A stretch of DNA of 64,000 nt, from the NCBI RefSeq assembly GCF_003841465.1, contig NZ_REFZ01000009.1, positions 62,001 to 126,000 of the forward strand, read 5' to 3'. The notes beneath the pieces are model-generated. The model did no database searches. It was not told the DNA's origin and saw only the letters and a program-made list of their open reading frames with translations. The stretch's first letter is position 1. Each line of letters opens with the position of its first letter. This DNA comes from Natrarchaeobius oligotrophus (GTDB lineage: Archaea > Halobacteriota > Halobacteria > Halobacteriales > Natrialbaceae). The translations under genes and the position numbers were made by a program. This document shows, in pieces, positions 52,810 to 62,660 of the stretch.

Positions 52810-54191
52810 TCTGCTCCCTCCGGAAGCGGTTCCTTCGTGATTTCTTCCTGCCAGCGGCGGTGGAACCAGCGACCGTACCCTTCCTGGTAGTGGTTGTTGT
52901 AACAGACGCCCGGACCCGGCCACTCGTCGTGGATCTCGGTGTTGCTCATGTTGCCGAGCCCCATCTCGTAGCTCGTCTCGACGCCCTGTCTCTTGGCGAC
53001 GGTCGATCCCGCAGCCTCGGTGATCCCGTCCCAGACCGCGAGATCGTCTTGCTCCCAGTTGCCCGCCGGCGTGAACGAACTGAGCGCGACGTTGTTGATC
53101 TTCCGTTTTTGCTCTTCGGGTGCGTCTTTCGGAACGAGCACCCACGACCAGAGTTCGGTTTCGCCAGGCGCTCGAGGCTGCCACTGGCGGAGACAGAGGA
53201 AGCCGCTGTCGTTGCTTCCGGTTCCCTTGCCGACCTGGATGAACGAGAGGTTCGGGAAGATCGTTCCGATGTTGACGACGGACCGGCGAGCGAGGTCGTA
53301 CTGCTCCTGGCTGATGTTCTCCGCCGAGAAGCAGTCGTGGATCTCCTCGTCGTAGCCGTAAAACGGCGAGTAGTCCTCGCCGATCATCCCCGCCGCAAAG
53401 GAGTGGCCCATCTCGGGTAACTCCTCGAAGTGCGTGTGAACGCGCTCTGCGAGCCCGCCGTAGGGACCCTCGTCCCAGTGCCAGATCTCGGAGATCAGCC
53501 CGCCTTCGATCGCCGACTGGTGGGTCGTCGAGATGTGGTAGTCGTCTCCACCGAAGTTCTCACAGGGCTGCTTCCAGTCGACCGGCAGCACGTAGCGGTA
53601 CGGTTCCCCGTAGACCTCCATGCCGTTGGTGGGGAATTTGAAGTTCATGTCGATGTACCACTTCATATCCCCGAGATGCTCCTCGAGCGAGGGGGAGTCG
53701 GGGTTCATCGTCGCGAAGACGAGTCCAGCGTAGCTGTCGACTTTCGCCGGCTTCGGCAGCTTCCACTCGTCGGGATCGATCTCCTTGTACGCCTCGTGTT
53801 TGAACGTGACCCCGACTAGCTCTCCCTTGTTGTTGTACGTCCACCCGTGGTAGGGACACCGGAAGTGGGAGGTGTTACCCTGCTCGGCGCGACAGAGCTT
53901 GGTGCCGCGGTGTCCGCAGCTGTCGAACAGCACCTGAACGTTCCCGTCCTCGTCTCGCGTGAAGATGAACGGATCGGAGCCGCCGATGTACCGCCGCGCG
54001 TAATCACCAGGCTCGGGAATCTCGGATTCGTGTCCGATGAAGACCCAGTTGTCGTTGAACACTCGGTCCTGTTCGAGTTCGAACACTGCCTCGTCGTTGC
54101 GCAACCGGATCGGGTATCTCCCGTCCATGAGGGACTGATCGAGCTGTTCGATCATTTCCTTGGTTTCGGTCGAGAGGTTTGTTGCTGCCAT
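52806..54191 (-). CDS. Rieske aromatic-ring-hydroxylating dioxygenase alpha subunit
   Basis: 461 residues. The Rieske 2Fe-2S ligands are Cys92/His94 (SCGHRG) and Cys112/His115 (CPYHGW). The mononuclear iron site shows Asp216, His219 and His224 in ENFGGDDYHISTTH, the bridging Asp and two His ligands. It adds O2 to an aromatic ring to give a cis-dihydrodiol, or hydroxylates with loss of a substituent. The length fits benzoate/anthranilate/biphenyl-type oxygenases. A strong T-rich TATA (attttttatt) about 28 bases before the ATG heads the operon alpha-beta-unknown protein. No ferredoxin or reductase gene is adjacent. Confidence 0.94.
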   Translation of the reverse strand: MAATNLSTETKEMIEQLDQSLMDGRYPIRLRNDEAVFELEQDRVFNDNWVFIGHESEIPEPGDYARRYIGGSDPFIFTRDEDGNVQVLFDSCGHRGTKLCRAEQGNTSHFRCPYHGWTYNNKGELVGVTFKHEAYKEIDPDEWKLPKPAKVDSYAGLVFATMNPDSPSLEEHLGDMKWYIDMNFKFPTNGMEVYGEPYRYVLPVDWKQPCENFGGDDYHISTTHQSAIEGGLISEIWHWDEGPYGGLAERVHTHFEELPEMGHSFAAGMIGEDYSPFYGYDEEIHDCFSAENISQEQYDLARRSVVNIGTIFPNLSFIQVGKGTGSNDSGFLCLRQWQPRAPGETELWSWVLVPKDAPEEQKRKINNVALSSFTPAGNWEQDDLAVWDGITEAAGSTVAKRQGVETSYEMGLGNMSNTEIHDEWPGPGVCYNNHYQEGYGRWFHRRWQEEITKEPLPEGAE

Positions 54192-54377
54192 CTCAACTGA
54201 TCCTAGCAGGCAGTAATAAAAAATCCTTATGCTCTTGTCGGCTCCGGGGAATTCCTCTCTCTGTTCAGCGCCATCCCAGCGGCCGTAACCGTCGTCGAAT
54301 CGTTCGGAGCCGTCCGAGTTACAAGGAGTCGACGGTCACCCGCCGAAAAAACTGCTGGCGATCGAGCGCGCCGTGAG

Positions 54378-54986
54378 TTACTTGAAGAGACTTCGGACGC
54401 GATTCCGGTATCCATCCGACTGCGATTCGTCCGATTCCGGCTGGAGTCGCGACTCGAGGTCGCTGAAGAAGCGGTTGACGACCCTGTTCGCGACGGGCGT
54501 GATCAGCCGCTGTCCCATCCGCGCCAGCCTGCCGAAGACGTCCGTTTCGGTCCACCAGTCGATACGAACGCCGGTTTCGGTTTCGTGGAGTTCCATTCCC
54601 GACTCCATCTCGAACGAACTGTCGCTGGCCGATCCCTCGCCGGCCGCGTTCATGACCGGGAACTCCCGGTCGGTGATCGTGACGATCGTCTCGAAGGAGG
54701 GTTTGACGCTTCCGACGCCGAGTTCGATCAGAGCCGCGTACTGGCCTCCGTCCTCGAACGCTCGCTCGGCGACGACTTCGGGATCGGCGTTCGGTAACAA
54801 GTCCTCTTCGTCCGGGCCGTCGTCCGCCTGGGCGGCGAGCTCGTCGAAATCGGGGTCATCGCCGTCGACCTGAACGAGAAACTGACAGCCCGGCAACGCT
54901 GCCTCGATCATCCTCGGATCCGAGAGTGCGAGCCAGGCTTCTTCGATGCTGACGTCCTCCAGTTCGAACGAACCATTGAACTCCAT
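54378..54986 (-). CDS. CoxG-like SRPBCC protein, copy 2, with acidic insert
   Basis: 202 residues. The CoxG pattern is visible as FNGSFELEDVSIEEAWLALS (start), ALPGCQFL, LGVGSVKPSFETIVTI (about 88-103) and a C-terminal segment GQRLITPVANRVVNRFFSDL. Compared with copy 1 it has an inserted stretch (about residues 41-70) made almost only of Asp, Glu and Ala. It lies between the Rieske operon and the LLM oxidoreductase. It probably serves the second Mo hydroxylase further along the minus strand. Confidence 0.85.
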   Translation of the reverse strand: MEFNGSFELEDVSIEEAWLALSDPRMIEAALPGCQFLVQVDGDDPDFDELAAQADDGPDEEDLLPNADPEVVAERAFEDGGQYAALIELGVGSVKPSFETIVTITDREFPVMNAAGEGSASDSSFEMESGMELHETETGVRIDWWTETDVFGRLARMGQRLITPVANRVVNRFFSDLESRLQPESDESQSDGYRNRVRSLFK

Positions 54987-55077
54987 CTGACGAATCGAAC
55001 TGGGGTTGCGCCCGGTAAAAATATTGCTATACCGCGGTTCTTCACCCCTGAATCACGACGGCGATCCGCTCTCCCGA

Positions 55078-56085
55078 TCAGAAACTCGGCATAACCTCGT
55101 CGCGAACGGTCTCGATGAACCGTTCCTGGTCGGGACTCGCGCTGTGGAAGACGACCCGGTCGAAGCCGGCATCGTTCCACTCGTCGACGATGTCGATCAG
55201 ATCGGCGGGATCAGTGGTGATCGTGAACGAGTCCGCGAGCTGCTCTTCGCCGACGAGATCGCCGTGTTTCTGGAGGTAGCGGGGATCGGAAACCGCGTGT
55301 TCGAACATCATCGGGAGCAATAGGACGCGCCAGGGCTTGATCGAGCGCATCGCTTCGTTTTCGGTTTCGCCGTACGAGACGAGGACGTTGACCGATCGTT
55401 CGATTTCGTCCGGATCCTCGTTGTGTGCGGACTTCTCGACGCCCCGTTCGATGCCCGGGAACAGGTCCCCGGCGAGCGACTCCGGATCGGCCTCCGGAAC
55501 GGTGAACAGCCCGTCCCCGAGATCCCCGGCCATCCGCGCCGACATCGGGCCGTTCGCCGCGACGTGGATCGGCGGCGCTTCGTTCGGCCCGTTGTACAGG
55601 TGTGCGGAGTTAAGCTGCCAGAAGTTTCCGTCGAAGTCGACGTAGTCCTCCTCGAAAAGTTTCCGTACGATGCGAATCGCCTCCGCGGTGCGCCGAGCCC
55701 GCTCACCGTACTCCGGCCATGGAAATCCGAGCGGATCCTCGTTCAACGGCGCGCCGGTTCCGATACCGAAGACGAGCCGATCGGGGTACAGCTCCGCGAT
55801 CGTCGCCATGTGGTGTGCGAGGTTCGCGGGGTGATGGCGGTTCAGTACCGCGGTTACCCCCGGCCCGATCGTGATATCATCCGTCCGCTCCAGCGCGACC
55901 GGCATCCACGTCCAGCAGTCGCCCCCGTTCGCCTCGGATCCGTCCCCGACGCGGTCGAACCAGGGGTGGAAGTGGTCGTTCACCCAGACGCTCTCGAAGC
56001 CAGCCTCCTCTGCCAGCACGGTCTGTTCGAGACACTCCGCCGGAGAGAACTGCTCCAGCGACGCGTACAGGCCAATATCTACCAT
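55078..56085 (-). CDS. LLM class flavin/F420-dependent oxidoreductase
   Basis: 335 residues, luciferase-like TIM-barrel. Typical blocks are VLAEEAGFESVWVNDHFHPW (about 25-44), ITIGPGVTAVLNRHHPANLAHH (in parts, about 70-92), LVFGIGTGAPLNE (about 103) and PPIHVAANGPMSARMAGDLGDG. It resembles F420-dependent methylene-H4MPT reductase/Fgd-like enzymes, and haloarchaea make F420. It may carry out a hydride transfer or oxygenation step on a pathway intermediate. On the same strand as the dioxygenase and Mo-hydroxylase genes. Confidence 0.9.
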   Translation of the reverse strand: MVDIGLYASLEQFSPAECLEQTVLAEEAGFESVWVNDHFHPWFDRVGDGSEANGGDCWTWMPVALERTDDITIGPGVTAVLNRHHPANLAHHMATIAELYPDRLVFGIGTGAPLNEDPLGFPWPEYGERARRTAEAIRIVRKLFEEDYVDFDGNFWQLNSAHLYNGPNEAPPIHVAANGPMSARMAGDLGDGLFTVPEADPESLAGDLFPGIERGVEKSAHNEDPDEIERSVNVLVSYGETENEAMRSIKPWRVLLLPMMFEHAVSDPRYLQKHGDLVGEEQLADSFTITTDPADLIDIVDEWNDAGFDRVVFHSASPDQERFIETVRDEVMPSF

Positions 56086-56169
56086 CGTCCTCGATTTGGG
56101 ACGCCCCCTAGTTATAGTTTGGCGACCCGACGATGTCGCGTGGTATCGTCCGTTCCCCGTCCGACCGTC

Positions 56170-57174
56170 TCACGGGGAATCGTACGTTCCACGACCGACG
56201 GTGAATCCCTCTTCGTGTTTGATCACCTCCGGATTGACGACGTGTCGGAGCCGCTTGCCACACAGCGCGCGGCTGATCTCGTCGCGTCCCATCTCGATCG
56301 CGCGTTCGGTGGTCTCGACCGTGTCGCCGCCGTGGTGGGGCGAACAGACGATCCCCTCACACGAGAGCACCGCCCCCTCCGGCGGCTCCGTCTCGAAGAC
56401 GTCCAACCCCGCTCCTGCGAGTCTGTCCTCCGTGACTGCCGCGACGAGCGCGTCCTCGTCGACGACCGGCCCGCGGGCCGTGTTGATCAGGATTGCATCG
56501 TCGTCGAGTCGCTCGAGCGCCTGCTCGTCGAACAGGTGGTGCGTTTCCGCGGTTAGCTGGCAGTGGATACTCACCGCGTCGGCTCGCGACAGGAGTTCGT
56601 CGAACCCGACGCGCTCGACGCCCAGTCGATCGAAGAGGTCGCTCGGAACGTACGGATCGAAGGCGATCACTTCGAGGCCGAGCGCCGCCGCCTTCTCCGC
56701 GAACGTCCGCCCGACCTGACCGAAGCCGACGATCCCGACCGTTTCGCCCGCGACCGACCTGACGTACGTCCGGTCTCCCCATCCCGGTTCGGAGCGCATC
56801 TGGCGATCGCAGTAGGCGACGTCACGGGCGACCGCGAGCAACAGCGCGATCGCGTGTTCGGCCAGCTCGTCGTTCATGTATCCCCTGAGCGCGGAGACGG
56901 CCACCCCGAGTCGGTTCGCGGCCGCGACGTCGATCGTGTCGTACCCTGCGCCGTTTCGAAACGCCAGTCGGAGGTCGGTCGCCGACTCGAGCATCGGCGC
57001 CGTCACCGGCGTCGTCGTCGTCACTACGACGGTCGCGTCGCGACACTCTTCGATTCGGTCGGCCTCGGTCTCGGCGTCGCTCTCGCGGACCGTACCGCCC
57101 GCGTCGCGAATCGCTTCGGCGTACGGTTTGCGCGTTCCGAACCGTCTGTCCAGGAAGAGTACAGTTTCGGCCAT
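56170..57174 (-). CDS. D-2-hydroxyacid dehydrogenase (NAD-binding)
   Basis: 334 residues from the ATG at 57174. The Rossmann motif GIVGFGQVGRTFAEKA (about 144-159), catalytic Arg in ILINTARGPVVDE (about 230), Glu in LDVFETEPPEG (about 259) and His in CSPHHGGDT (about 279) are all in order. It reduces 2-keto acids or oxidises D-2-hydroxyacids, for example hydroxypyruvate or phosphoglycerate-type substrates. It is positioned after the second CoxM on the same strand, separated by 156 bases. Confidence 0.92.
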   Translation of the reverse strand: MAETVLFLDRRFGTRKPYAEAIRDAGGTVRESDAETEADRIEECRDATVVVTTTTPVTAPMLESATDLRLAFRNGAGYDTIDVAAANRLGVAVSALRGYMNDELAEHAIALLLAVARDVAYCDRQMRSEPGWGDRTYVRSVAGETVGIVGFGQVGRTFAEKAAALGLEVIAFDPYVPSDLFDRLGVERVGFDELLSRADAVSIHCQLTAETHHLFDEQALERLDDDAILINTARGPVVDEDALVAAVTEDRLAGAGLDVFETEPPEGAVLSCEGIVCSPHHGGDTVETTERAIEMGRDEISRALCGKRLRHVVNPEVIKHEEGFTVGRGTYDSP

Positions 57175-57330
57175 ACACGCTCGTCTCACTGCGAGACGTT
57201 AACGCCACCGGCTCGGCGGTCCGTTCCGACGGTCGACTGCGGCCATCGTCGTCGGCCACTCGAGAAAACGCCGGCGCTGGTCGATCGGACGGCGTCGAAA
57301 AAACGATCGACCGGGCGGTCGGCTTTCGGT

Positions 57331-58203
57331 CTACAGCTGCGAGACGGCTCGCGTCAGCGCGCGCTTCGAGTACACCTTCAACTTCTGTTCGCGGAACTCG
57401 GGCGACGCGTCCTGATCGCTCATCATCATCGCCGTGTTTAGCGATTCACCGGCGCGTTCGGCGGCAGCCTCTACCGCCGCCTCGGTTGCTTCGCTTCCTT
57501 CGAGGGCCTCCTCGACGGCCGACAGTCGGGACGGCCGGTCCATCGCGCCGTTTGCCGTAACGGCGGCGTCGACGATCGTTCCGTCGTCGGCTTCGAGGAC
57601 GACCGCGACGCCGACGATCGCGTACCCCGACGCCGGGCTGCGATCCTTCTCGTAGGTGCTCACGGCGTTCGGACCGTGTGCCGGTACCGTAATCGAGGTG
57701 ACGAGCTCCGCCGGACCGACGTCGGTTTCGTACATTCCGTAGAAGAACTCGTCCGCGTCGACCGTTCGATCCCCGTCGGAGCCGGTGATCGTGACCGATC
57801 CGCCGTGTGCGAGCAGCGCCGCGGGCAGGTCCGAGGCGGGGTCGGCGTGGGCGATGTTCCCGCCGACGGTTCCGCGGTTTCTGACCTGCCTGTCGCCGAT
57901 GTTCTCCGCGGCTTCCGCGAAGGCCGTCGCCTCGTCGTGGAGTTCGTCGGATTTCGCGACCGGTGCGTAGTTGGTCGTCGCACCGATCTCGAAGCCGTCG
58001 TCGGTTCGCTCGATTCCCGACAGTTCCGAGAGTCGGCTGATATCGATCAACAGATCTGGGGTAGCGAGCCCGGTCTTCATCATCGGGATCAGGCTGTGGC
58101 CGCCTGCGAGCACCTTGACGTCGCGGTCGTCGTTCGTTTCGAGCAACTCGACCGCGTGTTCCGCGCTCTCGGCCGTCTCGTGGTCGAACTGTGGCGGGTA
58201 CAT
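57331..58203 (-). CDS. Molybdenum hydroxylase FAD-binding subunit, copy 2 (CoxM-like)
   Basis: 290 residues with standard FAD motifs: VLAGGHSLIPMMKTGLATPD (about 35-54) and RGTVGGNIAHADPASDLPA (about 113-131). The C-terminal flavoprotein domain ends in YSKRALTRAVSQL. Unlike copy 1 it matches the consensus of CODH-type medium subunits. Its start overlaps the large subunit stop by one base, and it is the third gene of a coxS-coxL-coxM operon. Confidence 0.93.
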   Translation of the reverse strand: MYPPQFDHETAESAEHAVELLETNDDRDVKVLAGGHSLIPMMKTGLATPDLLIDISRLSELSGIERTDDGFEIGATTNYAPVAKSDELHDEATAFAEAAENIGDRQVRNRGTVGGNIAHADPASDLPAALLAHGGSVTITGSDGDRTVDADEFFYGMYETDVGPAELVTSITVPAHGPNAVSTYEKDRSPASGYAIVGVAVVLEADDGTIVDAAVTANGAMDRPSRLSAVEEALEGSEATEAAVEAAAERAGESLNTAMMMSDQDASPEFREQKLKVYSKRALTRAVSQL

Positions 58204-60611
58204 TACTGCTCACCTCCTTTCTCGACCGCACGCCAGACTTTCTCCGGCGTCGCGGGTAGTTCGACGTGATCGACGCCGAACGGCTCGAGCGCGTCGACGA
58301 CGGCGTTGACGAGTGCCGTCGGCGCGGGGATCGTTCCCGCTTCACCGATTCCTTTCAATCCGAGCTCGTTCGTCGGCGACGGCGTCACCGTACACTCGAC
58401 GTCGTAGTCCGGTAGCTGGTTCGCCTTCGGAAGCGCGTAGTCCATGAGGGTTCCGGAGACCAGCGAGGCGTTGTCGTCGTACTTGCCCTCCTCGAACAGC
58501 GCCGGACCGAGGCCCTGTGCGATGCCGCCGTGGATCTGTCCCTTCACGATCTGGGGGTTGATCTGTTCGCCGCAGTCGTCGACGGCGACGTACTCGAGAA
58601 AGTCGATCTCGCCGCTTTCCGGATCGACCTCGACGATACAGACCTGCGAGCCGAACGGAATCGTCGGCGCGTCCGGATCGAAGAACGTCGTCGCGTCGAG
58701 GCCGGGTTCCATCCCGTCCGGGATGGCGTTCGCCTGGTGGGCCTCGTGGGCGATTTCGGCCATCGAGATCGAGCGCTCCGGAGCGCCCTTGATGGAGAAC
58801 TCCCCGTCCTCGAAGACGACGTCGTCCTCGTCGGCTTCGAACTGGTGGGCGGCGATTTTGGTCGCCTTCTCCACGATCTTCTCGGCGCTTTTCGCCATCG
58901 CGTTACCGCCGACGACCGCGCTTCGGCTTGCGAACGCGCCGGTTCCCTGCGGAACCTGATCGGTGTCGCCCTGGATCACTTCGACGTCCTCGTAGGGGAC
59001 GCCGAGTTCCTCCGCGACGACCTGTGCGAACGCGGTCTTGTGACCTTGTCCCTGATCCGCGGTGCCCGAGTACGCCGTCACCGTACCCGAGGGGTGGAAC
59101 CTGATCAACGAACTCTCGTGGAACGTCGGCAACGGTCCCGGAACTCCCGGCTTCGAGGGGCCGAGACCCGTGAGTTCGACGAACGAGGCGATGCCGATTC
59201 CGACGTAGCGGTCCTCGTCGCGCAGCTCTTTCTGTCGCTGTCGGTACTGATCGTAGTCTGCGATTTCGAGCGCTTTCTCGAGCGTTTTCTCGTAGTCGCC
59301 GCTGTCGTAGACCATGTTCCCCACCGTTTCGGCGTACGGGAACTCCTCCGGGGGGATGAAGTTCCGCCGGCGAATCTCGGCCGAATCGATGTCGAGGTCC
59401 CTGGCAGCCATCTCGAGCAGCCGCTGGATGACGAACGTCGCTTCCGGCTGTCCCGCGCCGCGGTATGCGTCGACCGGCGACGTGTTGGTGAACGTCCCGA
59501 TGACGTTCACTCGCATCGCCGGAACGTCGAACGGTCCGGGGAGCATCATCCCGTACGATCCGGTGGGGATCAGCGGCGCGTGCGTCGACACGTACGCGCC
59601 GAGAGCCGCGTGGGTGTCGGCCTGTAGCCCGAGAATGGTTCCGTCGTCGTCGAGGGCCATCGACGCTTCGGTGACGTGGCCGCGGGCGTGGGCGTCCGTC
59701 ATGTGTGCCTCGGATCGCTTCTGCACCCACTTCACCGGCCGCTCGAGTTCCATCGAACACCAGGACGTGAGCGCCTCCTCCGGGTAGTGGTGGATCTTGA
59801 CGCCGAACCCGCCGCCGACTTCGGGGGCGACGATCCGGATCTTGTGTTCCGGATAGTCGAGCGTGTTCGAGAGCCAGAGCCGATGGTGGTGTGGGTTCTG
59901 GCTCGTCATCTCGACGGTGAGCTTCTCGGTCAGCGGATCGAAGTCCGCGATGGTCGCCCGCGGCTCGATCGCGTCCGGGATCACCCGGGGATGCTCGAGT
60001 TCGATGTCGACCGTGTGGTCCGCGGACTCGAACGCCTCGTCGACGGCCTCCGGATCGCCGAGTTCCCAGTCGAAGATGACGTTGTCGGGTGCACCTTCGT
60101 AGAGGGCGGGAGCGTCGTCCTCGGTCGCTTCGGCCGGATTCGCGACGGCATCGAGTCGCTCGTACTCGACGTCGACCAGTTCGGTCGCGTCGTTGGCGAC
60201 GTAGCGGTCGGTCGCCACCACGACGGCGACCGGATGGCCCTGGTGGAGGGCCCGGTCGCCCGCGAGCAGCGGGTAATCGGGCAGGAACATCTCGGCCGGA
60301 CCGGCCTCCATCGGCCAGTTCTCTTTGGGCACCATCATTCCGATCGACTCGAGCGTCCCCGGCAGGTCGCTCTCGGCGAGATCTTCCGGCGTCAGGACGA
60401 GCTCGACGTCCTCGTGGGCCTCGGCCTCGCTCGCGTCCACGCGTTCGACCTTCGCGTGCCCGTACGGGCAACGGACGACGGACATGTGGAGCATGCCGTC
60501 GTGCGTGATGTCGTCCGTGTACTTCGCCTCGCCGGTCAACAGCGACGGATCTTCGCGGCGATCGAGTGCGGCTCCGAGAACCCCTCCGTCGGGTCCCTCG
60601 TCGTCGGTCAT
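58203..60611 (-). CDS. Molybdenum hydroxylase large subunit, copy 2 (CODH form II-like)
   Basis: 802 residues from the ATG at 60611. The active-site loop is [13 protein letters not shown] (about residue 380), the AYRGAGRPE type found in form II CO-dehydrogenase-like proteins of unknown substrate, not the AYxCSFR of real CO dehydrogenase. Cofactor-binding [17 protein letters not shown] and catalytic Glu in GLKGIGEAG (about 756) are present. It is about 70 residues shorter than copy 1 and lacks its N-terminal extension. Likely a hydroxylase of an N-heterocycle or a CoA-thioester; not identifiable. Confidence 0.93.
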   Translation of the reverse strand: MTDDEGPDGGVLGAALDRREDPSLLTGEAKYTDDITHDGMLHMSVVRCPYGHAKVERVDASEAEAHEDVELVLTPEDLAESDLPGTLESIGMMVPKENWPMEAGPAEMFLPDYPLLAGDRALHQGHPVAVVVATDRYVANDATELVDVEYERLDAVANPAEATEDDAPALYEGAPDNVIFDWELGDPEAVDEAFESADHTVDIELEHPRVIPDAIEPRATIADFDPLTEKLTVEMTSQNPHHHRLWLSNTLDYPEHKIRIVAPEVGGGFGVKIHHYPEEALTSWCSMELERPVKWVQKRSEAHMTDAHARGHVTEASMALDDDGTILGLQADTHAALGAYVSTHAPLIPTGSYGMMLPGPFDVPAMRVNVIGTFTNTSPVDAYRGAGQPEATFVIQRLLEMAARDLDIDSAEIRRRNFIPPEEFPYAETVGNMVYDSGDYEKTLEKALEIADYDQYRQRQKELRDEDRYVGIGIASFVELTGLGPSKPGVPGPLPTFHESSLIRFHPSGTVTAYSGTADQGQGHKTAFAQVVAEELGVPYEDVEVIQGDTDQVPQGTGAFASRSAVVGGNAMAKSAEKIVEKATKIAAHQFEADEDDVVFEDGEFSIKGAPERSISMAEIAHEAHQANAIPDGMEPGLDATTFFDPDAPTIPFGSQVCIVEVDPESGEIDFLEYVAVDDCGEQINPQIVKGQIHGGIAQGLGPALFEEGKYDDNASLVSGTLMDYALPKANQLPDYDVECTVTPSPTNELGLKGIGEAGTIPAPTALVNAVVDALEPFGVDHVELPATPEKVWRAVEKGGEQ

Positions 60612-61102
60612 CGTGCCTCCTCCGTCGCGAGCTTGTCGGCCGCCTCCTCGACGGCGTTGACGATGTTGTGGTAGCCGGTACACCGACAGATGTTCCCCTC
60701 GAGCGCCTCCCGGATCTCCTCGCGGGTCGGGTCCGGGTTTTCCTCGAGGAACGAGGCGGTCGAAAGCAACATGCCGGGCGTACAGTAGCCACACTGCAGT
60801 CCGTGTTCTTCCTGGAAGCTCCGCTGGATGGGGTGGAGCTCGTCGTCGTCACCCAGCCCTTCGACCGTCTGAATCTCCGCACCGTCGGCCTGGACCGCCA
60901 GAACGGTACACGATTTCACGACGTCTCCGTCCAGACGAACCGTACACGCCCCACAGAGCGTACTTTCGCAACCGACTTTCGGGCCGGTGTAACCGAGTTC
61001 TTCTCTGAGCGCGTGGACGAGCAACGTCCGGGGCTCGACCTCGAGTTCGTGTTCGGAACCGTTGACCGTTACGTCGACGGTAGTTGTGTTTTGCGCTGTC
61101 AC
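60608..61102 (-). CDS. Molybdenum hydroxylase 2Fe-2S subunit, copy 2 (CoxS-like)
   Basis: 164 residues. Cluster ligands are in [16 protein letters not shown] (about 44-59), [14 protein letters not shown] (about 103) and [10 protein letters not shown] (about 137). The chosen start is a GTG at 61102 because a TATA-like cattatca lies about 25 bases upstream and no in-frame ATG is close; the longer open frame upstream is not protein-like. It overlaps the large subunit gene by four bases and leads the operon. Confidence 0.93.
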   Translation of the reverse strand: MTAQNTTTVDVTVNGSEHELEVEPRTLLVHALREELGYTGPKVGCESTLCGACTVRLDGDVVKSCTVLAVQADGAEIQTVEGLGDDDELHPIQRSFQEEHGLQCGYCTPGMLLSTASFLEENPDPTREEIREALEGNICRCTGYHNIVNAVEEAADKLATEEAR

Positions 61103-61271
61103 ATGGAGCAATAGCGAGAATGCGGTGATAATGTTTGTGGTGAGCGCCTGATACGGATCGTTGTACCGATTTGCCGGTGCAAGCGCGGCCCCCCTTCGGT
61201 TGACCGGCACCGACGGACAACGGACCGTCTGTGCCCGCCACGACCGATCCCGTCACCGTCACGGGGCGGCG

Positions 61272-62582
61272 TTATCCGAACACCGCCTCGAGACCGATCT
61301 CGAGGGCTTCGATCACGCGATCGACGTCGTCCCGGTCGACACAGAACGGCGGCGCGAGGATGAGCTGGGTCGACGGCCGGCCAGGCAGCGTGAGGACGCC
61401 TTCGTCGGCCATCCGATCCGCGACGGCGTCGACCGGATTCTCCCCGGCGTCGACTCTCGGATCGACGAACGGCCTCCCGGTTTCCGGATCGACGATCGGC
61501 AGACCGAACAGCAGTCCCCGTCCCCGAACGTCGGCCACGACGTCGTGATCCGATTCGACCCCCCGTAGCCGCCGCTCGAGGTACGGACCGACGTCGTTGA
61601 CGGCGTCCAGCCCCCATTCATCGTACTCGTCGATGGCCGCGATCCCCGCCGAACAGGAGAGCGCGTGGCCCCCGAACGTCTGGCCGAGCTCGACTCCCTC
61701 GCGGCGAACCCACGAGCCGATTTCCTCGGAAACGGTGACGCCCGCGAGCGGAGCGTGTGCGCTCGTGACGCCTTTCGCGAAACTCATCAGGTCCGGCTCG
61801 ATCCCCTCGGTCTGGTGTGCGAACCACTCGCCGCACCGCCCGAACCCGGTGAGCACCTCGTCCGCGACGAGCAGGATGTCGTACTCGTCACAGAGCGATC
61901 TGACGCGCTCGAAGTAGCCGGGCGGTGGCGCGTACGCCCCGCTGCTGCCGCCGACGACCTCCGTGAGCAGCGCCGCGATCGAGTCGGGTCCCTCGTTGCG
62001 GATGACGAACTCGAGGTGAGCAATCGCCCGGTCAGCGAGCTCGTCCGGATCGTCGACGTCGAACGCTTCGGGGGAGAGGGGTGGCAGGAATTTTGCGGAA
62101 CCGGGCACGCCGACCGTCGACGAGAGGGCGGTTCGCGTCGCCGTGTCTCCACCCAGCGTTCCGGTTCCGAGCGTCGTTCCGTGATAGGACCGATACCGCG
62201 TGAGTACGGTCGGGGCGTCCGTCATCGCCCGTGCCAGGTGGACGGCGACCTCGTTCGCTTCGCTTCCCGACACCGAGAAGAACACGTCGCTGTGGCGTTC
62301 GGGACCGACGGCGAGTATCCGGTCGGCGAGTTCCGTTCTGACGTCGTTGTGCGACCCCGGCGAGACGAATTGCACCCGTTCTAGCTGCTCGCTCATCGCC
62401 GCCGCGATCCGGTCGTTGCTGTGCCCGAGATTGACACAACAGAGTTGCGACAGCGCGTCGAGATACGTCCGCCCGTCTGCGTCCGTGACGTACGCTCCGT
62501 CCCCGTCGACGATCGTCGGTACGTCGACGCCGGGGTGGTGCCAGTGCGATAGCACGTCCGATCGTTGGCTCGACTCAACCAT
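61272..62582 (-). CDS. Class III PLP-dependent aminotransferase
   Basis: 436 residues from the ATG at 62582. The PLP Lys is Lys270 in MSFAKGVTSAHAPL and the PLP-nitrogen-binding Asp is Asp241 in LLVADEVLTGFGR. The phosphate-binding SVSGSEANEVA is near 103-113 and HGTTLGTGTLGG near 134. It is closest in style to beta-alanine/omega-amino acid:pyruvate aminotransferases. It would move the amino group of an omega-amino acid or amine onto pyruvate or 2-oxoglutarate. A T-rich TATA (ctatcttttt) about 28 bases before the start indicates its own promoter. Confidence 0.92.
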   Translation of the reverse strand: MVESSQRSDVLSHWHHPGVDVPTIVDGDGAYVTDADGRTYLDALSQLCCVNLGHSNDRIAAAMSEQLERVQFVSPGSHNDVRTELADRILAVGPERHSDVFFSVSGSEANEVAVHLARAMTDAPTVLTRYRSYHGTTLGTGTLGGDTATRTALSSTVGVPGSAKFLPPLSPEAFDVDDPDELADRAIAHLEFVIRNEGPDSIAALLTEVVGGSSGAYAPPPGYFERVRSLCDEYDILLVADEVLTGFGRCGEWFAHQTEGIEPDLMSFAKGVTSAHAPLAGVTVSEEIGSWVRREGVELGQTFGGHALSCSAGIAAIDEYDEWGLDAVNDVGPYLERRLRGVESDHDVVADVRGRGLLFGLPIVDPETGRPFVDPRVDAGENPVDAVADRMADEGVLTLPGRPSTQLILAPPFCVDRDDVDRVIEALEIGLEAVFG

Positions 62583-62660
62583 GTTCCTGTGTTTCGCTCG
62601 GCTGTCAAAAAGATAGCGCCGGTTTTTCACCGACGTCTCCGCGGACGCAGGTTCCGTCCG

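Noticed and set aside
58903-60882. Long minus-strand frame (659 residues) in another frame of the second Mo large subunit
   Set aside because: Arg-rich sequence without domains, overlapping a gene with full molybdopterin motifs; a frame shadow.
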